From contig NC_061073.1 of NCBI RefSeq assembly GCF_021917145.1, positions 62,001 to 126,000 of the forward strand: a DNA stretch of 64,000 nucleotides. Reading direction: 5' to 3'. Within the stretch, counting starts at the first letter, position 1. Each line of letters opens with the position of its first letter. The stretch is from Hypomesus transpacificus. Lineage: Eukaryota > Chordata > Actinopteri > Osmeriformes > Osmeridae. The position numbers and the translations under genes were made by a program. Under the pieces are notes generated by a model. The model was not told where the DNA came from and made no database searches. It saw only the letters and a program-made list of their open reading frames with translations. Below are positions 23,080 through 33,582 of the stretch, piece after piece.

Positions 23080-26000
23080 CAGCGTTTCTCAGCTAAGCAC
23101 TCCCAGGATCCTCCTGGCAGGTGGAGTAGCCGGTATCCTCAACTGGGTCATCGCTCTCCCCCCCGACGTTCTCAAGTCCAACTTCCAGACAGGTCAGCTG
23201 GTGTCAGGGGTCAAGGGGGAGGCAAGTGGCAACAGCAGTGTTGCTATGGTGACCCTAAGCAACCCTGTTGTACCAGGGGAGCCCTCTGTCCCAACACTGC
23301 CCTCTGAAATAATGTGTCATAAACATTGTCAAACACAGGCATGTTCTTTCTTAGTTGACCACTTACAATGTGTATGTCTGTGTGCGTGTTTATGTGTGTG
23401 TGTGTGTGTGTTTGTCCATGTGTGTGTGTGTGTGTGTATGGTGTATGTGTCCTAATGTGTGTGTGTATATGGTGTGTGTGTGCAGCTGCAGATGGCAGGT
23501 ATCGGGGCCTGGTGGATGTGCTGAGGGAGCTGTTGAAGGAGGAGGGGCCCAGAGCGCTCTACAAGGGCTTCAATGCAGTGTTCCTAAGAGCCTTCCCTGC
23601 CAACGCTGTAAACATTATTTATTACTGCTCAGTTATTAGGTGTGCTTGCCTTTGTCAAGAGCACAACCTATTGTTATCTCACATATTTATTATTATAATC
23701 TTTCACCCCAAAAAAAGAATATTTGCACTACATAGACAATGTCGGTGTTAAAATGTACATTTTGGTCGCATATTGGTCCCGTTTTCTTGTATTCGCGTAA
23801 ACGTTCCGTTTGACGGTTTAGGTTTAGTTTAAGATTTTGTGGAGAAAAGTGAAGCTAATGGTGGCTAACTAGCTAGCCACAGTCGGAAACGTCACTAACG
23901 TCACAAAACACGTGTGACTACTGTAGTAGAACCAGAGAATGTCTAATATAGGGAGAACCATAGACATAATAAAGAGTAGACACCGCATCGACCGCTACTG
24001 CCTGCTGGCGCTGATGAGCCGTGTGGCCGCCATCTTGGAAAGGTCCACTGCTCCACTCGGTGTAATCTGTTTGGCTGGGGCAATGAGCTGTCAGCACATT
24101 TAATTAATCATACCAAACTGAATACCGAACTGATTTTCACGCAGTTTGCTTTGCTGCAAAGGTCATACTATGATACAGGACATGGTTATTATTTTCCCCA
24201 AAAATTATAAATCTTACTTGTGAAAAGTAATGCCCTGAGCCCTGTTTGCGATTATCCGCCGATTTGAGCAGGAATATACTGCACAGTGCTGGCATCTTGT
24301 TTATTCTGATGCTAAGCAACTAGGAACTTGACCTTTCCAAGATGGTGGCCGCATTTCTTGCGCCCAGCAGCCAATGCGGCATCTACACTTTATTATGGCC
24401 GTGTCTACTACCGCGCACTTTACGAAGTACACTGCAATACAGTGCACTGCAAAACAGTGCACTTACATATTCAGTGCACTCCGTCGCTGATAAGTTGAAA
24501 TGGAACACTTACGTTAAACACTTGGCGGAAGTGACGGGTGCAAATCTGCTCGTGACACCGGCGAAACCTGCCAAAATGAATGCGCTTCTCCACCCCAAGT
24601 GGAGAAAGCTGCCGAAAGGGCTCCTCCTTTTCCGCTACGTAGCCAACATGGCGCCCGTTTAGGGCGAGTAGTGTCCATTGTTGTACACTGTTTTTTTGGA
24701 CCGTTTGTAGTGCGCCATCCGGGTACTTACAGTGCACTGAATTCCGCTGGTTTTGTGGGTGAAGCGTAGCCTGGCTCCCAGCCCAACTTCTCCCCGCCCA
24801 CAAAAAAATTTGGTCAGGAAGTTGGGTCTGGAGGGTCTTGTATTGGGGACAACTACAGAAAACCAGAATCGGGACGGACCAATGAAATTGCCAGGGCGGG
24901 CTTTATACGATGATGGACAGATGATCAACAGTAACGTAATCAACAACGTCACGAAAGAGCGCTTGGGTTGAATTCGTTTTCAACAAACAACATATTACAT
25001 TGCTCTGATTGGTCGTAGGTCTATCCAATTGAGCGAAGAGGCATTTGTTTTACGAGTTCGGTTGAAACACGCCCCGTAGTCACAGCCCAACGGAGAGTTT
25101 TCAGACTCATATTCTGACTAGAATTATGAGTATGACAACGTCAGGCTAGGTGAAGCGCCCTAAGCACTGAAAGTCAGTGCTCGAAGAGCACAAGTGTGCG
25201 GTAGTAGACACAGCTCAAGTCTATGGGACGAACTGCCACTCTCGAGAAACTTCAGGGTTCTGAACTGGTTGCAGTTCCACTCAAGTTCTATATGAGGACG
25301 CTAACGGTCGAGTGCAGAATGAATGGAGGTCTATGGAGCTATACCCCTCAAAACCCACTTTTCTCAGGATATAATTTTTTGTCTAGTAATTTGAATTCTG
25401 AATTCGAAAGAGGAGGCAAAAAAAATACACACTGCTGGGTGTAAAAAAATTTTTAAGTGGCTTTTTTTGTCTTAAAAAGCCTTTTAAAATGTCAATGACG
25501 TCATTTTTTTTTCTTTACGGCAAGCTCTGGTAACTTCCTCTTTTCTCTCGAGGCATTGACAACACAACTGACAGGTTCTCCCTGTCAATACACATTCTAG
25601 AAAGAGTTTGGGCTGGTTAATGTTGTTGCTAATGTTGCTAATGCTCTGACATTCTGGTTCTGCTTTGGATGCCATCAAGCGGGATCTCTGGTCGTAGTCA
25701 CTCCTTCACTAACCAATCAGCATTAGTTAACATAATGCTAGCGTGTTATGGGCAACAACGACTTACCCTGTAAGAAATCGAAAGGACATAAGTACTCGTT
25801 CATTCAACTTTTGACCTGTAATCCATGTTGAACATGCAAAAACTACCATCAACTCTGAGATTTATCAACGACAATCAGGCGAAAGAGACAAATTTAGCCG
25901 TTTAGCTCCATAGACTCCCATTCATTTTGTACTCGAACGCGATCACTCCCAGTGGAACTCTGGTGGAACTGCAACAAAATTTGGTACAATGGGGCTTAAT

Positions 26001-28012
26001 AGGGAGTGGGGAGGCTCTCCTTAAACAGGCTTTGCATATACCTCGACGACGACAGTTCACAGGTCAAATAAACTTATGAACCAATAAGCTCACAGACTTC
26101 GAATGTAAATATGATCTGTTTAAACATTATTATAGAAAATATATAAAACTTAACAGCATCGTTTCCAACATATGAACAAAAAACAATAAACAAATGCAAT
26201 ATGAAATAAAATACTAGCAAGGGGCTACACACTACAAGCCAGGGGCTACATAAAGCACTACGAGTAAGCTATTCTTTACAGCAGCAACCCAGTCATCCCG
26301 TTGTCCAGTTTTTATGTCCCATATATAAATAGGACTAAATTATAGCTGTTTAAACTTTGACCAAATCTGACAATGCTTGCCATTTGAGAAATTTCTTATT
26401 TTCGGATACAAAAACTGAACCAGCAAATGTCTAAGTTTGTGAATGGCTTAGTAGGATGAGACGCAGTGCTGATGTGGGAAGGGTGGTGGGTTTTAATCCA
26501 GTCAGAGGTATAAACATTTATTTTATTCTTACAGAAATTATAGTTTCAAGTCTTCTGGTTAATCCGAGTGTAACTATCTATTATGTAAATGTTTCACCAT
26601 TTGCCATTTTGAAGGACGAATCTGCCATCAGAATCAGAAGGGATTTTATTCGCCATGAATGTTTGCACAAACAAGGAATTTACTTTGGCAGGGAGGTGCA
26701 TACATTAAACATATAGTAATATTGTAACTTAAATATGTGGACTAACTGGAGCTAACTAATAGGAGCAAAGTCTAGCTAATACTAAGGGGGGTCAAGGTAA
26801 TACTAAGGGGAATAAAAAAAAATAAAATAAAACAAAATATAAGGGAAAACAAATATATATATTAGGGAAATGAGAAGACATGTATGCATTTAAATCTATG
26901 CTTTAAATAATAAGTATGCATTTTTATTAGGGCTGTCAAGCGATTCAAATATTTTATTGCAAGTTTCATATAGTTATAGTTATAGTTATATATAATCGCA
27001 TAATTTCATATAGTTAATCACGATTAATCACAAATGTTTTCAATTTATTTAATCTGTTCAAATTTTAACCCAATAAAAGATTTGGGGAGATTAACATTAA
27101 AATGGTGTATTTAACTTCAAATAACTGGAGGATAACAAGAGGAAATTGTGAGGGAGTTTTATCCACTCACACATGTAGCCTACAATATTGAAAATACACA
27201 TTGTTATATATTTAGGAAATTCAATCTCAAATTTAACATTGTCGAGTGGTCTGCCGTATATTACCGTAGCGAACACTGCTGCTGCTACCGCTGTTGCTGC
27301 TAACGCTGCTGCTATAGCTGTGTGCTTTGCTTACATGTGATATTTTAGGCTGTAAGTACTCCGGTGATAACTAAACTCAGCCTGACAATCTGTACACACA
27401 GCTTTGGTTTTGTCAACCAAGCTGTCTGGCAACTTTTTGAAATGGAACTTCCCATCTAAAAGCCCTCTCTCCATCATTCAGCTACCGTCGGCAGTCAAAG
27501 TCATGTGACCTCAAGTGATTCCCAGGGTCAAAAAGAAACCTGCGTTAAGAGCACTATTTTTTTTATCGCGTTAAAGTGAGATTGCATTAACGCGTTATTA
27601 TCGCATTAACTTCGACAGCCCTAATTTAAATATAAAATATACTGAAATATCAGTTTTCAATCAAAGACCAAATCAAAATGAATTTTTGTAAAAGAAATGG
27701 ACCCATCTGCAAGTGACGCAAAGTCACCCCACAATTTCCCCAGAAATTATACCCTCTCTAGTTACGGATGAGATATTACTACTCAGTTAATACCTCTATC
27801 CCTCTCTCTCCCTCTCTCTCCCTCTCTCTGTCTTTATCTCTCTTTTGAAAATAAATTCATGAAAATAATAAAACAAGAACCCCCCCTCAAAAATAATAAT
27901 GACGTTATATCATATTGATATAATACTGTAATCTCTCTCTCTGTTTCAGGCCTGTTTCCTGGGGTTTGAGTTTGCTCTGAAGGGTTTGAACTGGCTGGCT
28001 CCCAGCTGGTGA
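17111..28012 (+). CDS. slc25a20: Mitochondrial carnitine/acylcarnitine translocase SLC25A20
   Basis: SLC25A20 exchanges acylcarnitine for free carnitine across the inner mitochondrial membrane, feeding beta-oxidation. Nine exons join in phase: 17111-17224, 18302-18394, 18981-19108, 19703-19793, 20143-20260, 21346-21418, 23083-23192, 23486-23607 and 27950-28012, giving 303 residues (human 301). The three carrier repeats each show the PX[DE]XX[KR] signature: [12 protein letters not shown] (about residue 31), [12 protein letters not shown] and [12 protein letters not shown]. Family-typical blocks include [31 protein letters not shown] and [20 protein letters not shown]. The start follows a CpG-rich 5' region. 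Oddities: intron 4 uses a GC donor (cag/gcaaga); the exon 2 acceptor is tandemly repeated; a partial copy of exon 7 lies at 21584-21629; introns 6 and 8 are filled with transposon pieces. A Tc1 element lies 65 bp after the stop. Confidence 0.96.
17783..17952 (+). mobile_element. tRNA-derived SINE, near full length
   Basis: The head gtcagatggctgagcggtga contains an A-box-like tggctgagcgg, and cagatcgattcccc a B-box-like sequence, so it derives from a tRNA and is not a functional tRNA gene. The body (gtgtccttgggcaaggcact) and the 3' tail (gactgctaaatgactaaatg) match other copies at 46614-46806, 50033-50197 and 50663-50769. It lies in SLC25A20 intron 1. Confidence 0.85.
18180..18312 (+). repeat. 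Tandem repeat of the SLC25A20 exon 2 splice acceptor
   Basis: The phrase tttacaggtgaggttacag occurs four times at about 30-35 bp spacing (near 18205, 18233, 18266 and 18298). The last copy is the true acceptor: tttacag followed by exon start GTGAGGTTACAG. The three upstream copies are decoy 3' splice sites with the first exon bases attached. Confidence 0.85.
18465..18925 (+). mobile_element. LINE 3' end (CR1/L2-like), sense orientation
   Basis: A short coding remnant reads [17 protein letters not shown], typical of the C-terminus of CR1/L2-type ORF2. A 3' UTR follows and ends in the tail tggataaaagcgtctgctaa atgaataaatg with short tandem aaatgt repeats. The tail resembles the SINE tail in this window. 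Severely 5'-truncated. Confidence 0.75.
19110..19432. repeat. (CTGT)n/(CTTC)n tetranucleotide array at the exon 3 donor
   Basis: The tract of ctgtctgtcttcctgt-type repeats begins immediately after the gtgagt donor of SLC25A20 exon 3. The frames through it (repeated VCLPVC) are artefacts. Confidence 0.95.
19863..19972. mobile_element. Transposon end fragment with G-rich tract
   Basis: On the minus strand the segment starts cagtggcggtcctagcacat, a common fish DNA-transposon terminus, and runs into a G-rich tract (19900-19923 on plus). The other terminus is degraded (ggggctgtcggggcgcc). It lies in SLC25A20 intron 4. Confidence 0.45.
20470..21035 (+). mobile_element. LINE 3' end, 5'-truncated
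   Basis: Translation gives [40 protein letters not shown] and [14 protein letters not shown], the conserved C-terminus of a fish LINE ORF2 (post-RT region). After [11 protein letters not shown] comes a stop, then a 3' UTR with taaagcaccttgagctac and a (ctta)n tail. It lies in SLC25A20 intron 5. Confidence 0.8.
21584..21629 (+). pseudogene. Partial duplicate of SLC25A20 exon 7
   Basis: About 45 bp (starting cgtgtctcagctcagcactc) match the first 45 bp of the true exon at 23083-23192 with only a few changes. They are preceded by the same gt-repeat plus cag acceptor. No donor follows, since the copy ends in ggggtag. Inclusion would encode [14 protein letters not shown] then diverge. It is 1.5 kb upstream of the true exon. 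Confidence 0.85.
21685..22839. mobile_element. TE-derived block in SLC25A20 intron 6
   Basis: It begins tagggatgtgcatctccatc, an hAT-type terminus, with gatccgata motifs and gatgcatcgcgatatcaccc near 22753. A minus-oriented LINE 3' end (22022-22275, tail cagacgcttttatccaaagc) is inserted within it. No intact coding region was seen. Confidence 0.55.
22840..23006. mobile_element. Right half of an hAT-like element
   Basis: Matches the right portion of 26928-27623 (shared aacattaaaagggtgtactt) and ends gttaactttgacagccctaa. The left terminus is missing. Its right end lies about 75 bp before SLC25A20 exon 7. Confidence 0.7.
23955..24397. mobile_element. MITE with cataataaag termini
   Basis: The left part (cataataaagagtagacacc, then gcctgctggcgc, ggccgccatcttgg) is the inverted complement of the right part (ccaagatggtggccgc, gcgcccagcagcc, ctacactttattatg). 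The interior is unique. It lies in SLC25A20 intron 8. Confidence 0.7.
24392..25214. mobile_element. Inverted-repeat element hosting a family A insertion
   Basis: Ends gccgtgtctactaccgcgca and tgtgcggtagtagacacagc are inverted repeats. The family A copy at 24767-25148 interrupts it. Without that insertion the host element is about 430 bp. Confidence 0.7.
24767..25148 (+). mobile_element. Family A element, copy 1 (382 bp, 9-bp TSD)
   Basis: Runs from tagcctggctcccagcccaa to gagtatgacaacgtcaggct a. The flanking 9-bp repeats ggtgaagcg are perfect (24758-24766 and 25149-25157). Copies of about the same 382-bp length occur at 31729-32110 and 33583-33964, with a truncated one at 9017-9352. The termini are short imperfect inverted repeats (TAGCCTG). 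No transposase is encoded. Confidence 0.88.
25640..26035. repeat. Dispersed repeat, copy 2
   Basis: Nearly the same sequence as 14068-14458 in the same orientation. The segment at 25220-25355 is the inverse of 14450-14560, so the two copies differ by rearrangement. Confidence 0.75.
26611..26880 (-). mobile_element. LINE 3' UTR fragment (minus)
   Basis: Begins atcagaatcagaagggattt and matches 30204-30470 and 59738-60410: ttattcgccatgaatgtttg, then aggtgcatacattaaacata. It is a 5'-truncated copy of the same LINE family as the split element at 30204-34690. Confidence 0.8.
26928..27623. mobile_element. hAT-like non-autonomous element
   Basis: The termini tagggctgtcaagcg and ttcgacagcccta are inverted repeats. 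The flanks atttttat and atttaaat are a decayed 8-bp duplication. The interior includes a tagttatagt repeat and a gct-rich region (27280-27320). It lies in SLC25A20 intron 8. Confidence 0.8.
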
Positions 28013-28077
28013 ACACTTCTAAGTCTGTCTGTGTGTGTAAATGTGTGTGTTTGTACGTGTGTGTGAGTGTGTACGTA

Positions 28078-29749
28078 CAGTGCCCTCCAAAAGTATTGGA
28101 ACAGTGAGGCGAATTCCTTTATTTTTGCTGTAGACTGAAAACATTTGGGCTTGACATCAAATAATGAACGTGAGACCAGAGATCAACGTTTCAGCTTTTA
28201 TTTCCAGGTATTTACATCAGGATCTGATGCACAACTAAGAAAATATCACATTTTGTTTGAATCCACCCATTTGTCATGTGATCAAAAGTATTGGAACAGA
28301 TATACTTAAAACATATTTAAGTGAATAAGACTTAATTTAGTTGCAAATCCTTTGCTTTCAATAACTGCAGCAAGTCTGTGACCCATTGACGTCACCAAAC
28401 TTTTGCATTCTTCCTTTTTGATGCTTTCCCAGGCTTTCACTGCAGCCTCTTTCAGTTGTTGTTTGTTTTGTGGGGTTCCTCCCTTCAGTCTCCTCTTAAG
28501 CAGGTAAAATGCATGCTCTATAGGGTTTAAGTCTGGAGATTGACTTGGCCAGTCTAATACCTTCCATTTCTTGCCCCTGATGAACTCCTTTGTTGTTTTG
28601 GCAGTGTGTTTTGGGTCGTTATCTTGCTGCATGATGAAGGCTCTGCCAATCAGTTTGGTTGCATCTTTCCTTAAATTGGCAGACAAAATGTTTCTGTAGA
28701 CTTCCGAGTTCATTTTGCTGCTGCCATCATGTGTTACATCCTCAATGAAGATTAATGAGCCCGTCCCAGAAGAAGCCATGCAAGCCCAAGCCATGACATT
28801 ACCTCCACCGTGTTTCACAGATGAGCTTGTGTGTTTGGGATCATGAGCAGTTCCTTTCTTTCTCCAAACTTTAGCCTTTCCATCACTTTGGTAAAAGTTA
28901 ATCTTTGTCTCATCAGTCCATAAAACTTTGTCCCAGAATTTTTGAGGTTCATCTCTGTACTTTTTGGCAAATTCCAACCTGGCCTTCCTATTCTTCTTGC
29001 TAATGAGTGGTTTGCATCTTCTGGTGTTCTTCCCTTGATCTTCCCTTGTACTTTTGTTCATGAAGTCTTCTGCGAACAGTAGATAGTGATACCTTCACTC
29101 CTGCCATCTGGAGGTTGTTGCTGATCTCACTAACAGTTGTTTTAGGGTCTTTCTTTACAGCTCTCACAATGTTTCTGTCATCAACTGCTGATGTTTTCCT
29201 TGGTCTACCTGTTCGACGTCTGTTACTTTATGCACCAGTAGTTTTCTTCTTCTTCAGGACATTCCAAATGGTTGTACTGGCTATGGCCAATGTTTCTGCA
29301 ATGGCTCTGATTGATTTTCCATCTTCTCTAAGACTCACAATTGCTTGTTTTTCACCCAAAGACAGCGCTCTGGTTTTCATGTTGTTTTCACCTCTGAATA
29401 CAGTCTGCATAGACAAAACCTATCTTACCCAATCTGAACCTGAGTGTAGACATTCAGTGGTATTTATTGATTGAATAATGTATGTAATAGGACACACCTG
29501 GGCAACAAAACACACCTGTCAGTCACATGTTCCAATACTTTTGCTCACGTGACAAATGGGTGGGTTCGAACAAAAAGGTGATATTTTCTAATTTGTGCAT
29601 CAGATCCTGATGTAAATACCTGGAAATAAAAGCTGAAACGTTGATCTCTGGTTTCACATTCATCGTTTGATGTCAAGCCCAAATGTTTTCAGTCTACAGC
29701 AAAAATAAAGGAATTGGCCTCACTGTTCCAATACTTTTGGAGGGCACTG
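28078..29749 (-). mobile_element. Tc1-like transposon, inactive
   Basis: The 1672-bp element is flanked by TA target duplications (28076-28077 and 29750-29751). Long inverted repeats of about 235 bp begin cagtgccctccaaaagtatt. A second copy of aaaagtattggaac lies inside each repeat (about 28284 and 29525), giving the IR/DR layout of fish Tc1 elements where transposase binds. The transposase is on the minus strand and broken. It inserted 65 bp after the SLC25A20 stop codon, so it may lie in the 3' UTR. Confidence 0.95.
28306..29416 (-). pseudogene. Tc1 transposase pseudogene (DD34E)
   Basis: A long frame at 28306-29061 carries the catalytic half: LWTDETKINFY (first Asp), MQQDNDPKHTA (second Asp) and SPDLNPIEHAFYLLKR (Glu, 34 residues after the second Asp), i.e. 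an intact DD34E set. The DNA-binding half is in another frame at 29228-29416 (MKTRALSLGEKQAIVSLRED, then IRAIAETLAIASTTIWNVL, a helix-turn-helix). Stops and frame changes between about 29061 and 29228 separate the two. The enzyme would catalyse cut-and-paste transposition at TA, but this copy cannot encode it. Confidence 0.92.
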
Positions 29750-30956
29750 TATGTGTGTGAGGGTGTGTGTACATGTGAGTGTGTGTGTACGGGTGAGTGT
29801 GTACGTGTGTGTGTGTACGTGTGTGACTGCGTGTGTCATCCCCTTCAGCTCCGTGGTCCTCTACCTCAACATGTTGCTTCTGCAACAGTTCTATAGGATT
29901 GTGAAGTATATTCCTACATATGCAGTGTAAATATACATTGTATATTTGTACATATGTTTCATGTTGTTATTGTGAGGATAAAGGCTCTTTTAAACACAAC
30001 GTGACTACGGCACCACTGCGCTCTGAAACCAAGTGTTTCCAAAAGCTTGCTGCTGCATCGAGGAAAGCGAGTCAGCTACAAGTTTCTAACCATGTAGGCA
30101 CAGCAGTCAATTTTGAAAACAATATGTCTGCTCCATCCTCTGTGACTCCTCTGAACACCTAGATCCTGAACTCAGTATCACACTCAACGCAAACCATGTC
30201 TGATAAGGCCTTAAGAATCAGAAAGGGTTTTATTCGCCATGAAAGTTTGCACAGACAAGGAATTTAATTTAGCAGGAAGGTGCATACCTTAAACATATAG
30301 GAATCTTAAAACTTAAATATGTGGTCTAACTATACTAAAGGTACAAGTCTAACTAATACTAATAAAATATATAAAATAAAATATAAAGTAGCCAAACAAT
30401 TTACACAAATTTATAAAAAATACAAATAGTACAAGAGATACAAATAGTACAAAGATACCAATAGTGTAATATAGTGCTAATTGAAATTTGGCAAGGGGTC
30501 ATTGTGCAGATTGTGAATTAAGTCAGTGTGAGCTCTTGGCCTTGTTAAAGAGGCCAACAGCGGATGGGTTTTTGTAGGGTGTGGCATTGCGGACCTGATG
30601 GACCGCAGCCTTCTGCCGGAGGGGAGTGGCTGAAACAGGATGTGTCCAGGGTGGGAGTAGTCGGCCCCAATCTTCCTCGCACGCCTTAGGGTCCTCGAGG
30701 TGTGCAGGTCCTCGAGGGAAGGCAGATTGCTGCCAGATTACATCCTATGTTGTGCTTTCTTGGTGAGGGAGCTGATGTTCAGTTCCCACTTGAGGTCCTG
30801 GGAGAGGATAGAACCCAGGAAGCGGAAGTACTCCACAGTGTTGACTGGGGAGTCGCACAGGGTGATGGGGGTGAGTGGGGCTGTATTCTTTCTAAAGTCC
30901 ACAACCATCTCCACTGCCTTAAGAGCATTGACCTCTCAGTTGTTCTGGCTTCACCT

Positions 30957-31441
30957 TGGGTCTCATTTATAAAGCTTGCGTTCAAAGTGTATCTCGACTC
31001 TGGCACAGTAGACGCCACTCGCACAGTTTTTTTTATTGGTGATCCACCGGCCACCCTATAATGTGGTTTTCGGGCCTCCACCAATAGGATAATAGTGTCT
31101 GAGAATGAGAACTTTCGCTTTTTAGTTTTTTTGGTTGCCATGATTCACCGTGAAGAACAATCGCATGCCAGGTTCCTGAGATACTAGATTAGCATTCATG
31201 AGGTGCTTTGCATTGACCATTTATGGTTAAAAATGGGCGTGTTCAGGGAGGGGTGACATGCTGATTCACGTACGCGCACTTGTGGGTAATCTGTGATTTA
31301 TAAAGCGAACATTGCGTTCAGGTGTGCGTACGCACGGTTTTATAAATCTGAATTTTTGTGTGCGTTCGCCATTTTAGGCTTTTGGGTCGTACGTACACTT
31401 TTAGTAAGAATCCTACGCACAGTTTTATAAATGAGACCCCA
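30957..31441. mobile_element. MITE B inside the LINE
   Basis: Ends gggtctcatttataaagc and the inverse ttttataaatgagacccc. The interior is rich in inverted cgtacgc motifs (gcgtacgcacggttttataa). It lies directly beside element X within the split LINE and has related termini. Confidence 0.8.
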
Positions 31442-31728
31442 GGTCACCAGGGGCCTCATGTATAAACGTTGGTTTTCACGCACACTTTGTGATGTATAAA
31501 GATTTACTTGACGTGAGAATGTGTGGGCCGTCACGGAAAGTTTTGAGCAGACGTGAGATTGGCAGACCGTCCACAAAGTCTTGTCTGGCGCTGTAACATG
31601 GCAAATTCTAACTGAAAAGTGCTGAAACTCACCAAACATTAAAAAATAAAGTTACCACTACTATGTTTATGACGTTGACTATTCAAAAAGCATAAAATAA
31701 AAGTTTGATCATTAATGTGGATGATCAC

Positions 31729-32110
31729 AAGCTTGGCTGCCAGCCCAACTTAGCTCCGCCCACAAAAAAATTTGGTCGGAAAGTTGGGTCTGGAGTAGCT
31801 CGGGTGCAGAAAGACCATACCCGAAGAGGAGCTGTTCGGACTAATGAAATTGTCAGGGCGGGCTTTATATGATGATGGACAGATGATAAACAGTAACTTA
31901 ACTAACCACGTCACCAAATAGCGCTTGGGTTGAATTTGTTTTCAACAAACAACATATTGCGTTGCTCTTATTGGTTGTAGGTCTATCCAATTGAGCGAAG
32001 AGGCATTTGTTTTACGAGTTCGGTTGAAACACGCCCCGTAGTCACAGCCCAACGGAGAGTTATCAGACTCATATTCTGACTAGCATTATGAGTATGACAA
32101 CGTCAGGCTA
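31729..32110 (+). mobile_element. Family A element, copy 2 (9-bp TSD gatgatcac)
   Basis: The same 382-bp sequence as 24767-25148, with left end aagcttggctgccagcccaa. Perfect 9-bp flanks gatgatcac lie at 31720-31728 and 32111-32119. A reverse-oriented copy occupies the same position in the X copy at 8946-9500. Confidence 0.88.
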
Positions 32111-32357
32111 GATGATCACATCTAAATTCCAAAACTCAAAACAAGAAATGCTATATAGCCTTCTGTTTAATCCGCTACCACTTAATAACTTCTGTTAAAC
32201 TTGAGGGTGTCAAACGAACGACAAAATCACTGACGATGCGCCACCACTCGTTGCTTAGTTTAAAGTTTTACATCAGACCCTTTCTTCTTAATTTCAGCCA
32301 TGGTCCGGTTCTCCAAACCAAGGCCGTAATCATAATACATATTGGGGGGGACACATC

Positions 32358-32932
32358 TAACCTGGCTCTCTCCTCCTACGTACTTCCGCTCAATTTGGAT
32401 TTTGCTTCTGTACTAGGTCTGGGAGTTTGACTTTGAAGTCGGTTTTCAGAAACACATTTTTTGTAGGTCCAATCAGCGAACAGAGGGAGTGGCTGAGAAC
32501 AATGACGTTAATGTCGTGCACTAGTTTGAGTAGTTCCGTAATGGCGGCGATGCGAGCGAAGCTATTCTGCAGTTGTGGCAACGCTGCCGAATATCCATAG
32601 TTTAAAGCCGGAGCAAGAACATTACTTGCTGAGTTTTGTTGGTGGCCATGATGTTGTGGCCCTACTCCCCACAGGGTTCGGGAAAAAGTTAGATTTTCCA
32701 GCTACGGCAGCTAGCTCCGTTACAGTAGTGGTGAAGGAGTTGGCTAAGGCGAACGCTTGCGATTGGTTATGGCAAATCAGAGTGGCTCTGGGCAGATCCA
32801 ATAGTTTGGATCCAATAGTCAGTTAAACTTCAACAGAGGACCCGCCTTCAAGGAAGTTAACGTTTGTCAATGGAGCGATCCCAGACCCTCTGTACAAATG
32901 AAATGTACGAGGGTCTGGTTAGGACCAGGCTA
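32358..32932 (+). mobile_element. TAGCCTGG-ended element with 9-bp TSD carrying a RecQ-like fragment
   Basis: Left end taacctggctctctcc, right end ggtctggttaggaccaggcta. Perfect 9-bp duplications ggacacatc flank it (32349-32357 and 32933-32941). It shares the terminal motif and TSD length with family A but not its interior. Contains a degraded helicase-like frame at 32575-32700. Length 575 bp. Confidence 0.8.
32575..32700 (+). pseudogene. RecQ-like helicase fragment (motif 0 and Walker A)
   Basis: The frame reads IHSLKPEQEHYLLSFVGG then HDVVALLPTGFGKKLDFP. This resembles the start of RecQ-family helicase domains: a Q/0 motif of the form LKPEQ, then DV-ALLPTG-GKS. The Walker A serine/threonine is replaced (GFGKK), and the frame runs out soon after. 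It is a decayed captured or relic piece inside the 575-bp element, not a host gene. Assignment rests on motif recognition only. Confidence 0.65.
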
Positions 32933-33368
32933 GGACACATCCCCCCCAATATTCAAATCTGGTCAAAATGTCCCCCCCAATATATTGATATAAAAATATA
33001 AATGTGCTACCCTACGACAGGCAACCACGCATGCTGTCAGAAATTATAATAAAAAAAATAATTTGTCCCCCCCAATGTTGACTCCATGGCTACGGCCTTG
33101 CTCGAACCCACAGCATTTATGGCCCTATAATAACAATAATGATTTTATTTGTAATGCACTTTACATTAAGCTAAATCTCAAAGTGCTACAGGTTAAAAAC
33201 AAGAAAGGGCGCAAATAGTAACAGTTTTCTACTCCGCTGACTTTCTTTTGTCGCTAATACTTGATGACAGGCCGCCAAACTGGACACATTTTCTAGCCTC
33301 CACCTCTGTTGTCAGAACCTCGATCTCACATTCTGTGAATTTTTTCTATTTGCGTGTTTAGCAATTTT

Positions 33369-33466
33369 ACCGTATTTCTTCGAATAAACGCCACAGCGTT
33401 TATAAATAATGTTCATTTTTGATGCGCCGTTTATTCGAGGGCGGCGTTTATTCGAAGAAATACGGT
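33369..33466. mobile_element. Short palindromic MITE (taccgtatttcttcgaataa)
   Basis: About 26 bp at the left (ttaccgtatttcttcgaata, aacgcc) is exactly inverted at the right (ggcgtttattcgaagaaata, cggtaa). A 45-bp spacer with another cgtttattcg copy lies between. A half copy occurs near 9362-9382. Confidence 0.85.
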
Positions 33467-33582
33467 AATTCAGACAAAAAATGACCTCAGGAGCGCATTT
33501 ATAGTCCATCGGGTCAGTGGCTCGTTCATGTGCGGTCAATCTCACGTTGATTGTGATTTATAAAGGAAAGGTGCGCAGGACC

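Noticed and set aside
24342..24662. 106-residue plus-strand frame
   Set aside because: It lies inside an inverted-repeat element with no recognisable domain. The opposite strand is equally open.
28306..29061. Functional transposase gene
   Set aside because: The catalytic half is open, but the DNA-binding half is separated by stops and frame changes.
32575..32826. Host RecQ helicase gene
   Set aside because: The similarity covers only about 40 residues with an altered Walker A. It ends quickly and lies between transposon ends with a 9-bp duplication.
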